Shown: positions 1 through 8,568 of the stretch, one piece after another
Position numbering within the stretch: position 1 is the stretch's first letter
Layout: every line of letters begins with the position of its first letter
DNA from: Lachnospiraceae bacterium
GTDB taxonomy: Bacteria; Bacillota; Clostridia; Lachnospirales; Lachnospiraceae
Assembly (NCBI GenBank): GCA_017448245.1
Contig: JAFSLV010000034.1
Location: forward strand, 1 to 38,216
Direction of reading: 5' to 3'
Length of the DNA: 38,216 nucleotides
The notes under the pieces: model-generated
Told to the model about the DNA's origin: nothing
The model's input: the letters and a program-made list of their open reading frames with translations, nothing else
Database searches by the model: none
Position numbers and translations under genes: made by a program

Positions 1-73
<73 letters not shown>

Positions 74-124
74 CGATAAATGAGTAAGTGCGACCGGACT
101 GACGCGCAAGCTTGCTTGCGGCGG

Positions 125-475
125 CAGTTACGACTGGACGGACATAAGCGGCGAAGCCGCGGGACGACAGACCGCAGGTCTGGCGTACCTCGCACTTACG
201 GATGTCCTCTCCCCACGCTTGCTTCGACCGGCAGGCGATGACGGACGGGCATAAGCGGCGAAGCCGCGGGACGACAGACCGCAGGTCTGGCGTACCTCGC
301 ACTTACGGATGTCCTCTCCCCACTCTTGCTTCGACCGGCAGGCGATGACGGACGGACATAAGCGGCGAAGCCGCGGGACGACAGACCGCAGGTCTGGCGT
401 ACCTCGCACTTACGGATGCCCTCTCCCCATGCCTTCTTCAATCGGCAGTTGCGACCGGACGGACGTAAGCGGCGT
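125..475. repeat. 107-bp tandem repeat, three copies plus a partial fourth
   Basis: The word ATAAGCGGCGAAGCCGCGGG starts at 144, 251 and 358, and a variant GTAAGCGGCG starts at 465, giving an exact 107-base period. Copies 1 and 2 differ at about two bases; copy 3 diverges in its last third. The flanks around 125-143 and 441-464 resemble each other (GCAGTT.CGAC.GGACGGAC). Each unit holds two short hairpins, GCGGC-GAA-GCCGC and CAGACC-GCA-GGTCTG. The period is not a multiple of three and open frames shift between copies, so it is very unlikely to be coding. The stretch 75-143 holds another small palindrome (CGCAAGC/GCTTGCG) and an inverted copy of TCGCACTTAC, and no gene. Confidence 0.9.
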
Positions 476-497
476 TTTTCGCGAACGCAGCCTTAAT

Positions 498-526
498 AAT
501 ATATCACCCGCGCGCCCCCGTGTCAA
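498..526 (-). promoter_or_regulatory. Sigma-A promoter reading toward the repeats and tRNA-Ile
   Basis: On the minus strand TTGACA (521-526) is followed after exactly 17 bases by TATATT (498-503). Transcription would start near 491, run through the tandem repeats and reach the tRNA-Ile gene. It lies downstream of the terminator-like hairpin of the surface-protein gene, so it probably serves the repeat/tRNA transcript only. Confidence 0.7.
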
Positions 527-531
527 CCGCA

Positions 532-566
532 AGCGCCCCGGCGGTCAGGCAAACCGCCGGGGCGCT
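532..566 (-). terminator. Strong GC-rich hairpin after the surface-protein gene
   Basis: A perfect 14-bp stem (AGCGCCCCGGCGGT against ACCGCCGGGGCGCT) closes a 7-base loop, 20 bases beyond the stop codon at 586. No good T-run follows on either strand, so it is a probable but not canonical terminator. It separates the surface gene from the promoter at 498-526. Confidence 0.55.
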
Positions 567-585
567 CCCTTTATAAATGCAGAAC

Positions 586-3500
586 TCAGTCTTTCTTTTT
601 CTTTGTCCCCATGCTCATCAGCACAATCAGCCCGCTCATCGCCCCTGTAAAGAGCATCATATGGCGCGTCTGCCTGATCCCGCCCGTAGGTCCTCTTCTG
701 GCCCCGAGGACCGCCGGTTCACCGGGTCTGCGGGCACCCAGTACCTGGGGTGCTTCCTGCACGGCCCCCAGAACCGCAGGGACCTCCGGTACTTCCGGAG
801 GAGGCGGTATTTCCGGAGGGGTCTCCGGCGGCGGAGGGGTCTCCGGCGGCGGAGGGGTCTCCGGCGGCGGAGGATTGTCCGGCGGCGGAGGGTTGTCCGG
901 CGGCGGAGGAGTTTCCGGCGGCGGCGGAGTCTCCGGCAGCCGGTTGGTGATCGTAGCCGACATCAGATATGCTTCCTTTTGCGTGATGGCACTGTAGCGC
1001 ACCTCAAAGCCGCCCGTCACTTCACGCAGAGACAGCGCATCCTTTGCCGTTGCGGGGATGCTCGTAAAGATCGCCGACCATCCGTTATCCGCGGTCAGTA
1101 CAGCACGGTCCCTGACCACACCGTTTTCCAGTAGTTCCACAACGATCTGTGCGGGCATGTCGGCATCCGGCACATCCTCCCAGATCTTTTGCACCTCCAG
1201 CGACCATTCTTCCGGCTCATCGCCCGTGATCGTCATATTTCCGTTGGAGCCGATGCCGCCCCCGTATCTGGCCTGATTGCCCGTAATGACGAGACTCGTT
1301 GCCCCGCGTGCGAGCTCCTTGTCCGCCCCGGTGACGATTGCCTTTAATGCCAGATAATCCACGGATCCCTGCACATGAATGCGCTCTCCGGGATTGGAGG
1401 AATCAAACCGCGGTACGGAGGTATCCGCAACGCCGTAATCCGTAATGACATTTCTTGCCAGCGCACCGTCCCCGTACCAGGCCACGGCGCCTCCTCCGGG
1501 CAGACGGTCACTCAGATGGACCTCAAGCACCTTGCTCGTCCCGAAGTAATCCGATGATCCGGTGCCGGACCCGCTTCTGAGCGATACAAAATCGTCTCCG
1601 GCCTGTTCCGCTGTATTGTCAAAGAGCGCCACGCCGTTATCCGCAAAGAGTCTCGCCGACCCCGTCGGGCACAGCCAGATCCCTCCGCCGAGTGACAACG
1701 CCTTATTGGCGGTGATCAGTGTATTTTCGAGATAGAGCGTCCGGGGTACCTGCGATACGTAGATCCCGCCGCCCTTGCTGCTTGCGACATTATTTTCGAT
1801 CCTTCCCGCGCTCAATACCACATGATCCGAGTTGAGATAGATCCCTCCGCCGGTCTCGGCGCGGTTACCGGAAATCGTCCCGCCCAGCATGGAAAAGGTG
1901 CTGGCGTGCGCGATATTGCTCTGTGCGCTCTGTCCGGGACCTGCCTGTCCTGCTTTCGGCCCCATACCGGTGACACAGATACCGCCGCCAAAGTGATCCG
2001 CGCGGTTATTGGTAATTGACCCGCCGGTCATGGTCAGCGAGGAATCGCCGATGATCGTGACACCGCCGCCGTTATAGCTTGTATTGCCCGTGATCTCCCC
2101 GCCGCTCATATTCATCGTGGCAGGGCCGCCGCCCCAGTCTTTGACGATCACGCCGCCGGCAACATAATTGTTAAAAGAATTCGCGCTTTTGTAAAACGTG
2201 TTCCGGTTATTAAAGATCCTGCCGCCGGACATGTCAAATGTACCGCCGTCATTGATATATACCGCGGAAGAAAACGATGCTTCCGCGATGGTATCCCTGA
2301 CGCAGCCGCCGGTCATGATAAAGGTCGCCCCCTTCAGCACCGTGACGGCACCCGTGTTCTGGCTGCTCACTGTTCCGCCGTAGATATCTCCGGAAGACAG
2401 CGTAAACCGTGCGCCCTGCGCACTGACCCTGACCACGCCGCCTTTGGCGCCGGCAAGGTTGGGACCGTTGAGCGTAAGCGAACCCTTTACATCAAACAGC
2501 GGAGTCGTCATCTCCGGCGCGGCCTCGATATGTACGTTGCTTTGCGGTGCGCGCGTCATTGTCTGTTCGTTGACGAGGATGATCTCCTTTTCCGCCGGCA
2601 CAACCACCGTTTCCGTGACCAGAAGAGACGTATCGATCACGATCTCGGTCGGTGTATGATCGGGTGCGGCATAGATCTTTTCCTGCAGCGTACTGCCGTC
2701 CCCGAGACCGGTGGCTTCCGTTTTTTTGGCAAAAGCAATCACCGCCGGGCGATACAGTTCCATCGAAACGATGTCTTTTGCGGGATCCAACTGCACCTCA
2801 AACACCTCATCCGGCGCATCGACGGTCTGCCCCGATGCCGTCAGATAAGAAATGATCAGATCCTCCCGGGACGTCGCCCCCAGTGCGGACAGTTGTCCCT
2901 CACCAAAGGTAAACCGGTAGGTGACGGCCTCCGGATTGTAGGAGACTTCCTCTCCCTCGGGATTTACAAACAGATACTTGCCGATATAAGAAGGGCCCGT
3001 AAAGGACAGCCGGTACAACAGCGTGTTGTCATCCGAAAAATCATCCGCATCCAGTGACGTCAGATTGCTCTTGTTTTGATTGAGCCGGTCGTAATAAGGC
3101 GCCGCATCCGCCCCCGAAAGACGTGTGGCATGCAGCACGATACCGTCCGGTATCCTCCCGTAATACAGCGCGTCGGGCTTTGTCTCGTCATCCTCGTCCG
3201 CATATAATGCGGCATCCACCGTGACCGTGCCTTCGGCTGCCTGATAGAACCGTTCTGTTACGATCTGTGCCACCGGCCGGTATTGTAACCGGAGCACCAC
3301 ATCCTCATTCAGATCAAAACGCACGCCGTACATGGTCAGACAGTAATACTGCACACTTCCGTCCGGCTGCTCCTCCCTGTGCAGGGAATACGCCCTGCCC
3401 AGCGTGCGCATCGTATCCGAGCCGTACATGGCGGCCGGATATACCACGGCATCGTTGAGTCCTTCCCAGGCAAATACACCGGATGCTCCGTCCACAACAC

Positions 3501-4098
3501 AGGGAATCTCCTGCGGCAGTCCGCCCGGTGCGGTGTCTTTGGTTCTGAAAGCAACCGTATCCGTATCGTCAGGAAAACTCCACGGGATCAGATCCAGTTC
3601 GTCCACTTTATAGCCGGAATAGTTATAGATCTCCAGTTGAAAGCCGATCTCTCCGCCCGATGCGGCCTGTGCGGGAACCGTCGTCCCGGCGCGCAGCAAA
3701 TCTTGCGGCACGGGATCCGCGGAAAGCGTACCTTCCGGCACCGTGTCCGTCTCCCGCGGCAGTGCATCCTCCGGCGACATGTCCGTGTTTTCGGGCAGTG
3801 TGCCCTCCGGTACAGTGTCCGTCTCCCGCGGCACCGTATCACCCGTCAGGGCGTCCGTCTCCTGCGGCAGCATATCTCCGGGAGATGCGTCCGCTTCCTG
3901 TACGGAGACTTCCTCCGGGGTGGCTGCCTCGTCCCCCGCGGAAGGATCCGTCAAAAGCGCATCACCGCTTTCCGCAGCCTGCTCCGTTATGACGGGGTTC
4001 TCCGCCGGATCTTCTTCTGCCATCGAACGGGTATTGATCGATACGATCAGGGCAAGACACAACAAAAAAGACAAAGATCTCTGCACCAGGTTGTTCAA
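586..4098 (-). CDS. Secreted beta-helix / Cna_B surface protein with atypical wall-sorting tail
   Basis: A protein of about 1170 residues, predicted to be exported and held at the cell surface. In order: a signal peptide (MNNLVQRSLSFLLCLALIV..., cleavage near SMA-EE); an acidic repetitive stretch at roughly 35-135 built of variants of PRETDTVPEGTL; an N-terminal region of unknown fold; a right-handed beta-helix-like part at roughly 500-900 with many GGGI/SGGxI...N turns; one Cna_B domain (about 960-1046, starting WSLEVQKIWED); a proline-rich stalk (about 1048-1103); a repeated VLGARR motif; and a hydrophobic segment ending in KKKKD. No LPXTG is present; GPTGG before the hydrophobic segment is the likeliest sorting signal (inference). 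I chose the TTG start at 4098 because GGAGGAG lies seven bases upstream. In-frame ATG codons at 4119 and 4179 lack such a site. Likely an adhesin or structural surface protein. Confidence 0.85.
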   Translation of the reverse strand: MNNLVQRSLSFLLCLALIVSINTRSMAEEDPAENPVITEQAAESGDALLTDPSAGDEAATPEEVSVQEADASPGDMLPQETDALTGDTVPRETDTVPEGTLPENTDMSPEDALPRETDTVPEGTLSADPVPQDLLRAGTTVPAQAASGGEIGFQLEIYNYSGYKVDELDLIPWSFPDDTDTVAFRTKDTAPGGLPQEIPCVVDGASGVFAWEGLNDAVVYPAAMYGSDTMRTLGRAYSLHREEQPDGSVQYYCLTMYGVRFDLNEDVVLRLQYRPVAQIVTERFYQAAEGTVTVDAALYADEDDETKPDALYYGRIPDGIVLHATRLSGADAAPYYDRLNQNKSNLTSLDADDFSDDNTLLYRLSFTGPSYIGKYLFVNPEGEEVSYNPEAVTYRFTFGEGQLSALGATSREDLIISYLTASGQTVDAPDEVFEVQLDPAKDIVSMELYRPAVIAFAKKTEATGLGDGSTLQEKIYAAPDHTPTEIVIDTSLLVTETVVVPAEKEIILVNEQTMTRAPQSNVHIEAAPEMTTPLFDVKGSLTLNGPNLAGAKGGVVRVSAQGARFTLSSGDIYGGTVSSQNTGAVTVLKGATFIMTGGCVRDTIAEASFSSAVYINDGGTFDMSGGRIFNNRNTFYKSANSFNNYVAGGVIVKDWGGGPATMNMSGGEITGNTSYNGGGVTIIGDSSLTMTGGSITNNRADHFGGGICVTGMGPKAGQAGPGQSAQSNIAHASTFSMLGGTISGNRAETGGGIYLNSDHVVLSAGRIENNVASSKGGGIYVSQVPRTLYLENTLITANKALSLGGGIWLCPTGSARLFADNGVALFDNTAEQAGDDFVSLRSGSGTGSSDYFGTSKVLEVHLSDRLPGGGAVAWYGDGALARNVITDYGVADTSVPRFDSSNPGERIHVQGSVDYLALKAIVTGADKELARGATSLVITGNQARYGGGIGSNGNMTITGDEPEEWSLEVQKIWEDVPDADMPAQIVVELLENGVVRDRAVLTADNGWSAIFTSIPATAKDALSLREVTGGFEVRYSAITQKEAYLMSATITNRLPETPPPPETPPPPDNPPPPDNPPPPETPPPPETPPPPETPPEIPPPPEVPEVPAVLGAVQEAPQVLGARRPGEPAVLGARRGPTGGIRQTRHMMLFTGAMSGLIVLMSMGTKKKKD
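821..928 (-). repeat. 18-bp tandem repeat coding for the PPPPET/PPPPDN stalk
   Basis: Six consecutive 18-base units of the form GTCTCCGGCGGCGGAGGG (+ strand) encode the proline-rich cell-wall-spanning stalk of the surface protein. Units differ mainly at the Glu/Asp and Thr/Asn codons. In-frame copy change would alter stalk length without a frameshift. Confidence 0.9.
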
Positions 4099-4105
4099 TG
4101 ATCTT

Positions 4106-4112
4106 CTCCTCC
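4106..4112 (-). promoter_or_regulatory. Ribosome binding site deciding a TTG start
   Basis: GGAGGAG on the minus strand ends seven bases before TTG at 4098. The alternative ATG at 4119 would lie upstream of this site, so the site itself would be inside the coding region. Confidence 0.7.
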
Positions 4113-4150
4113 AACTCATGCATACATATATACCGCTATACCTGACTATG

Positions 4151-4179
4151 AATATAATATAAATCGGAAAAAAAAGCAA
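4151..4179 (-). promoter_or_regulatory. Promoter of the surface-protein gene
   Basis: TTGCTT (4174-4179), a 17-base spacer and TATATT (4151-4156) on the minus strand give a start near 4144 and a leader of about 45 bases. The -35 box overlaps the 3' arm and T-run of the terminator that ends the pyr operon. Confidence 0.6.
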
Positions 4180-4196
4180 CTGCCCGCAGGCATTAC
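4168..4196 (-). terminator. Terminator of the pyrC-sulfatase-pyrK operon
   Basis: The minus strand reads GTAA-TGCC-TGCG-GGCA-G-TTGC followed by eight T. It forms an eight-pair stem with a one-base bulge and a U-tract, and it starts inside the pyrK stop codon region. It is short but otherwise a normal intrinsic terminator. Confidence 0.6.
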
Positions 4197-4996
4197 AGAA
4201 TCACGCGGGACGCTTCAAACACCGGTCCCTCCGTGCATACACGGGCGTTATGCACCATCGAATGCGGATCGGTATCCGCCGTTTCGCACACACAGCCGAG
4301 ACACACCCCCACACCGCAGGCCATGCGCTCCTCCAGGGACAGATAGATTTCACCGGCAGGAGCCGCCTTTTTGACGGCAGACAGCATGGGTTTTGGTCCG
4401 CAGGAACAGATCATGTCCGCCGCGATCTTTTCTTTTTTGAGCGCATCGAGCACCGTGCCGCGGATTCCCCTGCTGCCGTCCTCGGTCGCAATCAGGGTTT
4501 TGCCGTATGCGGCACACTCCGCGGATAAAAAAGCATCCGCATTACGATATCCCAGCACCGCACACACGGACCGCGGCGCACCGGGCGTTCCCGAAAGATC
4601 ACGTCCCAGCACGCGCATCAGATATACCATCGGCGGAATGCCGATACCGCCGCCCAGGAGCACCACGTCCCTGCCCGCGGCCTTATCCAGCGGAAAGCCG
4701 TTGCCGAGAATCCCGATCAGATCCACGCTGTCATTTTCCGAAAGGGCGGACAATCGTCCGGTGCCATCCCCGGCCACACGATAGACAAGACGCAGCATAT
4801 CGCCCGATGCATCACAGATGCTGACCGGGCGCGGCAGCAAGAGATCATTTCCGGGAATATATACCCCCACAAAGGTCCCCGGCCGTGCATCATAGGCCAG
4901 TGCGCACTGCAGGCGCAGATCAAATATCCCCGGTGAGATCTCTGACTGCGATACCACAAGCGCGTGTACCTTTTTCTTTTTGGTCTCGGGATTCAC
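4193..4996 (-). CDS. pyrK: Dihydroorotate dehydrogenase electron-transfer subunit
   Basis: 267 residues, the size expected for PyrK, the FAD and [2Fe-2S] subunit that passes electrons from the PyrDB flavoprotein to NAD+ in pyrimidine synthesis. The FAD-binding motif RPVSI is at about 56-60 and the NAD-binding glycine loop LLGGGIGIPP at about 113-122. The iron-sulfur cysteines are C227, C232, C235 and C254 (pattern C-x4-C-x2-C...C). The GTG start overlaps the stop of the preceding gene by four bases (GTGA), indicating translational coupling. A pyrD gene usually adjoins pyrK; here the next gene downstream is the surface protein, so the catalytic partner must be encoded elsewhere. Confidence 0.93.
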   Translation of the reverse strand: MNPETKKKKVHALVVSQSEISPGIFDLRLQCALAYDARPGTFVGVYIPGNDLLLPRPVSICDASGDMLRLVYRVAGDGTGRLSALSENDSVDLIGILGNGFPLDKAAGRDVVLLGGGIGIPPMVYLMRVLGRDLSGTPGAPRSVCAVLGYRNADAFLSAECAAYGKTLIATEDGSRGIRGTVLDALKKEKIAADMICSCGPKPMLSAVKKAAPAGEIYLSLEERMACGVGVCLGCVCETADTDPHSMVHNARVCTEGPVFEASRVIL

Positions 4997-7275
4997 GGCT
5001 GCCCCTCCGCGGGAGGCGCTTCCGCAGGAGCCGCTTCCGCGGGAGGCGCTTCCGCGGGAGGCGATTCTCCCTCCGCGGGCGGTGCTTCTCCTTCCGCGGG
5101 CACTTCCCCTTCCGCGGGAGTCTCTTCCGTCTGCGGGAACGGCGGTGTCACGATCTGCGGCTGCACAATGCCCTCTCCCAATGTGTCGCCAAAGACATGA
5201 TAATAATAGTCGTTATAGGTGAGCGAACGGCAAAACTCGATCTTGTTGTTGACCACCTCGCACACCCTTTCCACGTAATCGGACGGCAGCTCCGCAAGAT
5301 CCGCGTCCGGATGCGGCACAAACTCCCCGGTTGCGGCGGTATAGGAGCCGTATTCCGTCTTCCAGTCATAGCTGATATTAAAGACCAGCGCCGGCGCATC
5401 GGACAGCGCATCGCGCCCCGGAAACAGCCGCGAGTCAAATTCCATCCCGAAGAGATTGAGGAGCGTCGGCAGCACGTCCAGGGAAGAAACCGGCGTATCG
5501 ACCACAACCGGCTCCGACTCCTCGAGCATGGGCGTCCATATGATCAGACTGTTGGCGTCGCGGTCTAAGTCGTTTGCGATCGGATGTCCGTAAAGCTCCT
5601 CCAGATAGACCTTGTAGCCGCCGCCGTCATTGATCCCGTAGGGAAAGTGATCCGCGCACATCACGATCACGGTATCCTCGAGAATGCCGTATTCCTCCAG
5701 CATATCCAGGAGTCTCTGTGCCATATCCTCCACTTCCAGGTTGCAGGCGATATAGTATTTGAGCAGGTCCGAGTATTCCGTACCGGCCACGCGCTCAATG
5801 TTTTTCTCGGCAAAATAGTTGGTGCCGTTGGGTCCCGTCCCGTACGGATTGCCGGCATAATAACTGTTGGCCGGCGAATACGGCGCATGTCCCGACACCG
5901 TCATGTAATAGACGTTAAAACGCTCTTCTGAGGCATAGAGAGGAAGCGTCGCTTCAATCATGTCAACATCGCTCCTGGGCCACGGACGCTCGATCAGTTG
6001 CTCGAGCCCGCTGCCGTATGCCATATACGGCGAGGTATAGCCGAGCCGGTTGTGTGTCAGGTAACGGTCATAATAATAGGCATCGCCGTTGTGATATGTC
6101 TGGCCGAAATATCCCTCCCGCGAAAAGAACGAACCCAGTGTCATGTAATTATGAAAATAGGCGGTGTTTGGCATCGACGCAGCGCCCGCCATCGGAAGAA
6201 GTCCCTTGAGCAGGGAATACTCCCCTCCCGTGGTCGAAGCACTCGACGGCTGGTAAAAGTCCGTAAAGAAAATTCCCTGATGCTGCATCCGGTACAGGGT
6301 CGGTGTCAGTTCCTCATCGATGATAAACCCGCTGAATGCTTCCAGCGTCACAAAGATCAGGTTTTTTCCCTCAAAGATCCCCGTATAGGCCGTTTTGGAG
6401 GAAGGCACCTGGGATGCGACATAGCCGTCGATGCCCGCAAAGGCGCCTCCCGCCTCCGCAAGTGCCGCAAAATCAATCTCCAGTTCGTTGACGCCGTAAT
6501 CGATTTCGATCTCGATCCGTTCTTCCGCCGCAGGGTCGGCCTCCACGCGTGGCGGTCTCGTGGGGATCGTTACGGTCTCATTGGTAAACGTCGCCTGCCG
6601 GTCGCTTCCGCTCAAAATGCCGGCCGCATCCCTTACCACTCCCGGGATCAGTCCAAACTGACGCACCGCGGCCGCATAGGAATAATTCTTTCCGAATGTC
6701 GCATAGAGCCGCGGATGCAGCCTGACGATCACCAGCGCGGCTCCCAGCGAAAAAACAAAGGCCGCCGTCAGCGCCAGTCGTTTTTTCAGATGATATCTCG
6801 GACGGAAGCCGGTATGCTGCACATGCAGCACGATCATCCCCGCCACATAGAGAAGGAACGGCAACAGAAATAAGAAAATATGCGAAATCCCAGCAAACGA
6901 TGTGACCAGACGCGCGATCTCTCCGCCAAATCCCTGCGTCGCGTCCTTTGCGCCAAAGAAAATGGTATTCAGGTCATAGTATACCTTGAACTGCAAAAAC
7001 ATGATATAAAACGCACTGTAAAATACCGCGGGAACCAGCAGCAATACCGATGTCAAAATCCTGCGCGGCAGACGGTGCGACGTGGCGGAACGAATCAGCT
7101 GCAGTAAAAATCCGGTCGCAAGGGCAAAGAGCATCGATACCGCAAACGAAAAGAAACCGTACCCTCCGATGGTCGAAATATGCATGACCAGCTCGTAATA
7201 GCACATGACCAGCGGAAGAAACCACATCTCCACATGATGGATATTCAAAAAGCGCAGCAGTTTAACCAGCTTCAT
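4993..7275 (-). CDS. LtaS-like membrane sulfatase (phosphoglycerol transferase family)
   Basis: About 760 residues. Several membrane helices fill the first 200 residues, followed by an extracellular alkaline-phosphatase/sulfatase-fold domain like lipoteichoic acid synthase. Family-type metal and catalytic residues can be seen: the Glu of VTLEAF (about 312), the Thr pair of SASTTGGEY (about 348) and the ADH of CADHFPYG. It probably transfers phosphoglycerol from phosphatidylglycerol to a surface polymer or glycolipid; the acceptor cannot be told. The C-terminus is a Pro/Ala/Glu-rich tail (PPAEGE, PPAEAP repeats) not found in typical LtaS. The start at 7275 (MKLVK) has AAGGGA ten bases upstream; the ATG at 7284 lies too close to that site. 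The gene overlaps pyrC by 14 bases and pyrK by 4. Confidence 0.85.
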   Translation of the reverse strand: MKLVKLLRFLNIHHVEMWFLPLVMCYYELVMHISTIGGYGFFSFAVSMLFALATGFLLQLIRSATSHRLPRRILTSVLLLVPAVFYSAFYIMFLQFKVYYDLNTIFFGAKDATQGFGGEIARLVTSFAGISHIFLFLLPFLLYVAGMIVLHVQHTGFRPRYHLKKRLALTAAFVFSLGAALVIVRLHPRLYATFGKNYSYAAAVRQFGLIPGVVRDAAGILSGSDRQATFTNETVTIPTRPPRVEADPAAEERIEIEIDYGVNELEIDFAALAEAGGAFAGIDGYVASQVPSSKTAYTGIFEGKNLIFVTLEAFSGFIIDEELTPTLYRMQHQGIFFTDFYQPSSASTTGGEYSLLKGLLPMAGAASMPNTAYFHNYMTLGSFFSREGYFGQTYHNGDAYYYDRYLTHNRLGYTSPYMAYGSGLEQLIERPWPRSDVDMIEATLPLYASEERFNVYYMTVSGHAPYSPANSYYAGNPYGTGPNGTNYFAEKNIERVAGTEYSDLLKYYIACNLEVEDMAQRLLDMLEEYGILEDTVIVMCADHFPYGINDGGGYKVYLEELYGHPIANDLDRDANSLIIWTPMLEESEPVVVDTPVSSLDVLPTLLNLFGMEFDSRLFPGRDALSDAPALVFNISYDWKTEYGSYTAATGEFVPHPDADLAELPSDYVERVCEVVNNKIEFCRSLTYNDYYYHVFGDTLGEGIVQPQIVTPPFPQTEETPAEGEVPAEGEAPPAEGESPPAEAPPAEAAPAEAPPAEGQP

Positions 7276-8503
7276 AGACCACATTTCCCTTACAGATTGT
7301 CATCTTTACCACTCCCGGCAGCGTCATGCCGGTAAAAGGGGAATTGGACGCTTTGGACCGGTAATGACCGGCCACCCATGTCGCTTCCGGATCAAACACA
7401 ACGACATCCCGGATCTCCCCGTCCAGTGTCCCCGCGGGGATGCCCGTGATTACGGCGGGCAGGTACGTCATCAGGCGGATGAGACGTGCAAGCGTCAGAT
7501 GCCCGGGCTGAACAAGGTATTTGATGCCCAGGGACAAAGCCGTCTCCAGTCCGATGATGCCGCTCGGCGCCTTGACAAATTCCCTCTCTTTTTCTTCCTT
7601 TGTGTGCGGCGCGTGATCGGTGGCAATCATATCGATCGTACCATCCTTTAAGCCTTCGATAATCGCCAGCCGGTCTTCTTCCGTGCGCAGCGGCGGATTC
7701 ATCTTGGCGAGCGCACCGTGTATCCGCACGGCTTCCTGCGTCAGGGAAAAATGATGCGGCGTTGCCTCCGCGTGAATGTGCGGATACGTCTTTTTTGCTT
7801 CCCGGATCAGTGCAACCGATGCGGCGGCGGAGATATGCTGCACCGTGACGGAGCAGCCCGTCTCCCTTGCGATGGCGATGTCACGCGCAACCATCGTGAT
7901 CTCTGCTTCTTCCGACGCGCCCTCGAGCCCCATCTCTTTGGCCACGCTTCCCGCATGCACGCCCGGCTGTCTGACAAAGTCCGGCGCCTCCTCGTGCAGG
8001 GAAATCATTTTATTCAGCGACGCCGCCTTCTTACAGGCGCTTCGCATCACTTCTTCATCCGTAATCGGGAGGCCGTCGTCGGTAAATAATACCGCCCCCT
8101 CCGCCGCGAGCGTCTCCATGTCCGTGAGCCTGCTTCCCTGCATGCCAATGGTGACATTGGCGGACGCATAGACGTGCAGCGGTGTCCTCTTCCCTTTTTC
8201 GATCATGTAACGCAACGTTTCCGGATTGTCCGGATGCGGATCGGTATTACCCATCATAATGACGGATGTGTAGCCGCCCCGGGCCGCAGCCGCGGCACCC
8301 GTAAAAATATCCTCTTTTTGTGTCTGTCCTGGATCGCGGAAATGCACGTGCGGATCCACGAGCCCTGCCGTCACGATACAGCCCGTCGCATCGATCGTGC
8401 GCGATGCCCCGTCCGTTTTAATGCACAGATCCTTCTCCGTATACGTCTCCGTTACGGGATCCAGCACGCGTCCGCCTTTGATAGTGATCGTTTCTTTGCC
8501 CAT
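7262..8503 (-). CDS. pyrC: Dihydroorotase
   Basis: 413 residues, full length for the type I amidohydrolase that cyclises carbamoyl aspartate to dihydroorotate. The metal motif HVHFRDPG is at residues 52-59. Later metal or substrate motifs are the histidines of SLHEEA and VQHISAA, and TDHAPHT. It heads a three-gene overlapping operon with the sulfatase and pyrK. GAAGG lies directly against the ATG, too close for normal use. A CATATT eight bases upstream may be a -10 box, so this too could be a leaderless transcript, but no convincing -35 box is seen. Confidence 0.95.
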   Translation of the reverse strand: MGKETITIKGGRVLDPVTETYTEKDLCIKTDGASRTIDATGCIVTAGLVDPHVHFRDPGQTQKEDIFTGAAAAARGGYTSVIMMGNTDPHPDNPETLRYMIEKGKRTPLHVYASANVTIGMQGSRLTDMETLAAEGAVLFTDDGLPITDEEVMRSACKKAASLNKMISLHEEAPDFVRQPGVHAGSVAKEMGLEGASEEAEITMVARDIAIARETGCSVTVQHISAAASVALIREAKKTYPHIHAEATPHHFSLTQEAVRIHGALAKMNPPLRTEEDRLAIIEGLKDGTIDMIATDHAPHTKEEKEREFVKAPSGIIGLETALSLGIKYLVQPGHLTLARLIRLMTYLPAVITGIPAGTLDGEIRDVVVFDPEATWVAGHYRSKASNSPFTGMTLPGVVKMTICKGNVVYEAG

Positions 8504-8524
8504 CCTTCAAAAATATGCTACTAT
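8496..8524 (+). promoter_or_regulatory. Promoter of the acyltransferase gene
   Basis: TTGCCC (8496-8501), 17 bases, TACTAT (8519-8524), giving a leader of about 40 bases to the start at 8569. It overlaps the first codons of the divergent pyrC. Confidence 0.5.
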
Positions 8525-8568
8525 GGCTGTGTAGCTGTTTGATGCATGACCGTCACACGGAGCACCGT

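Noticed and set aside
125-475. CRISPR array
   Set aside because: The 107-base units are contiguous, with no short repeats separated by unique spacers, and no cas genes are near.
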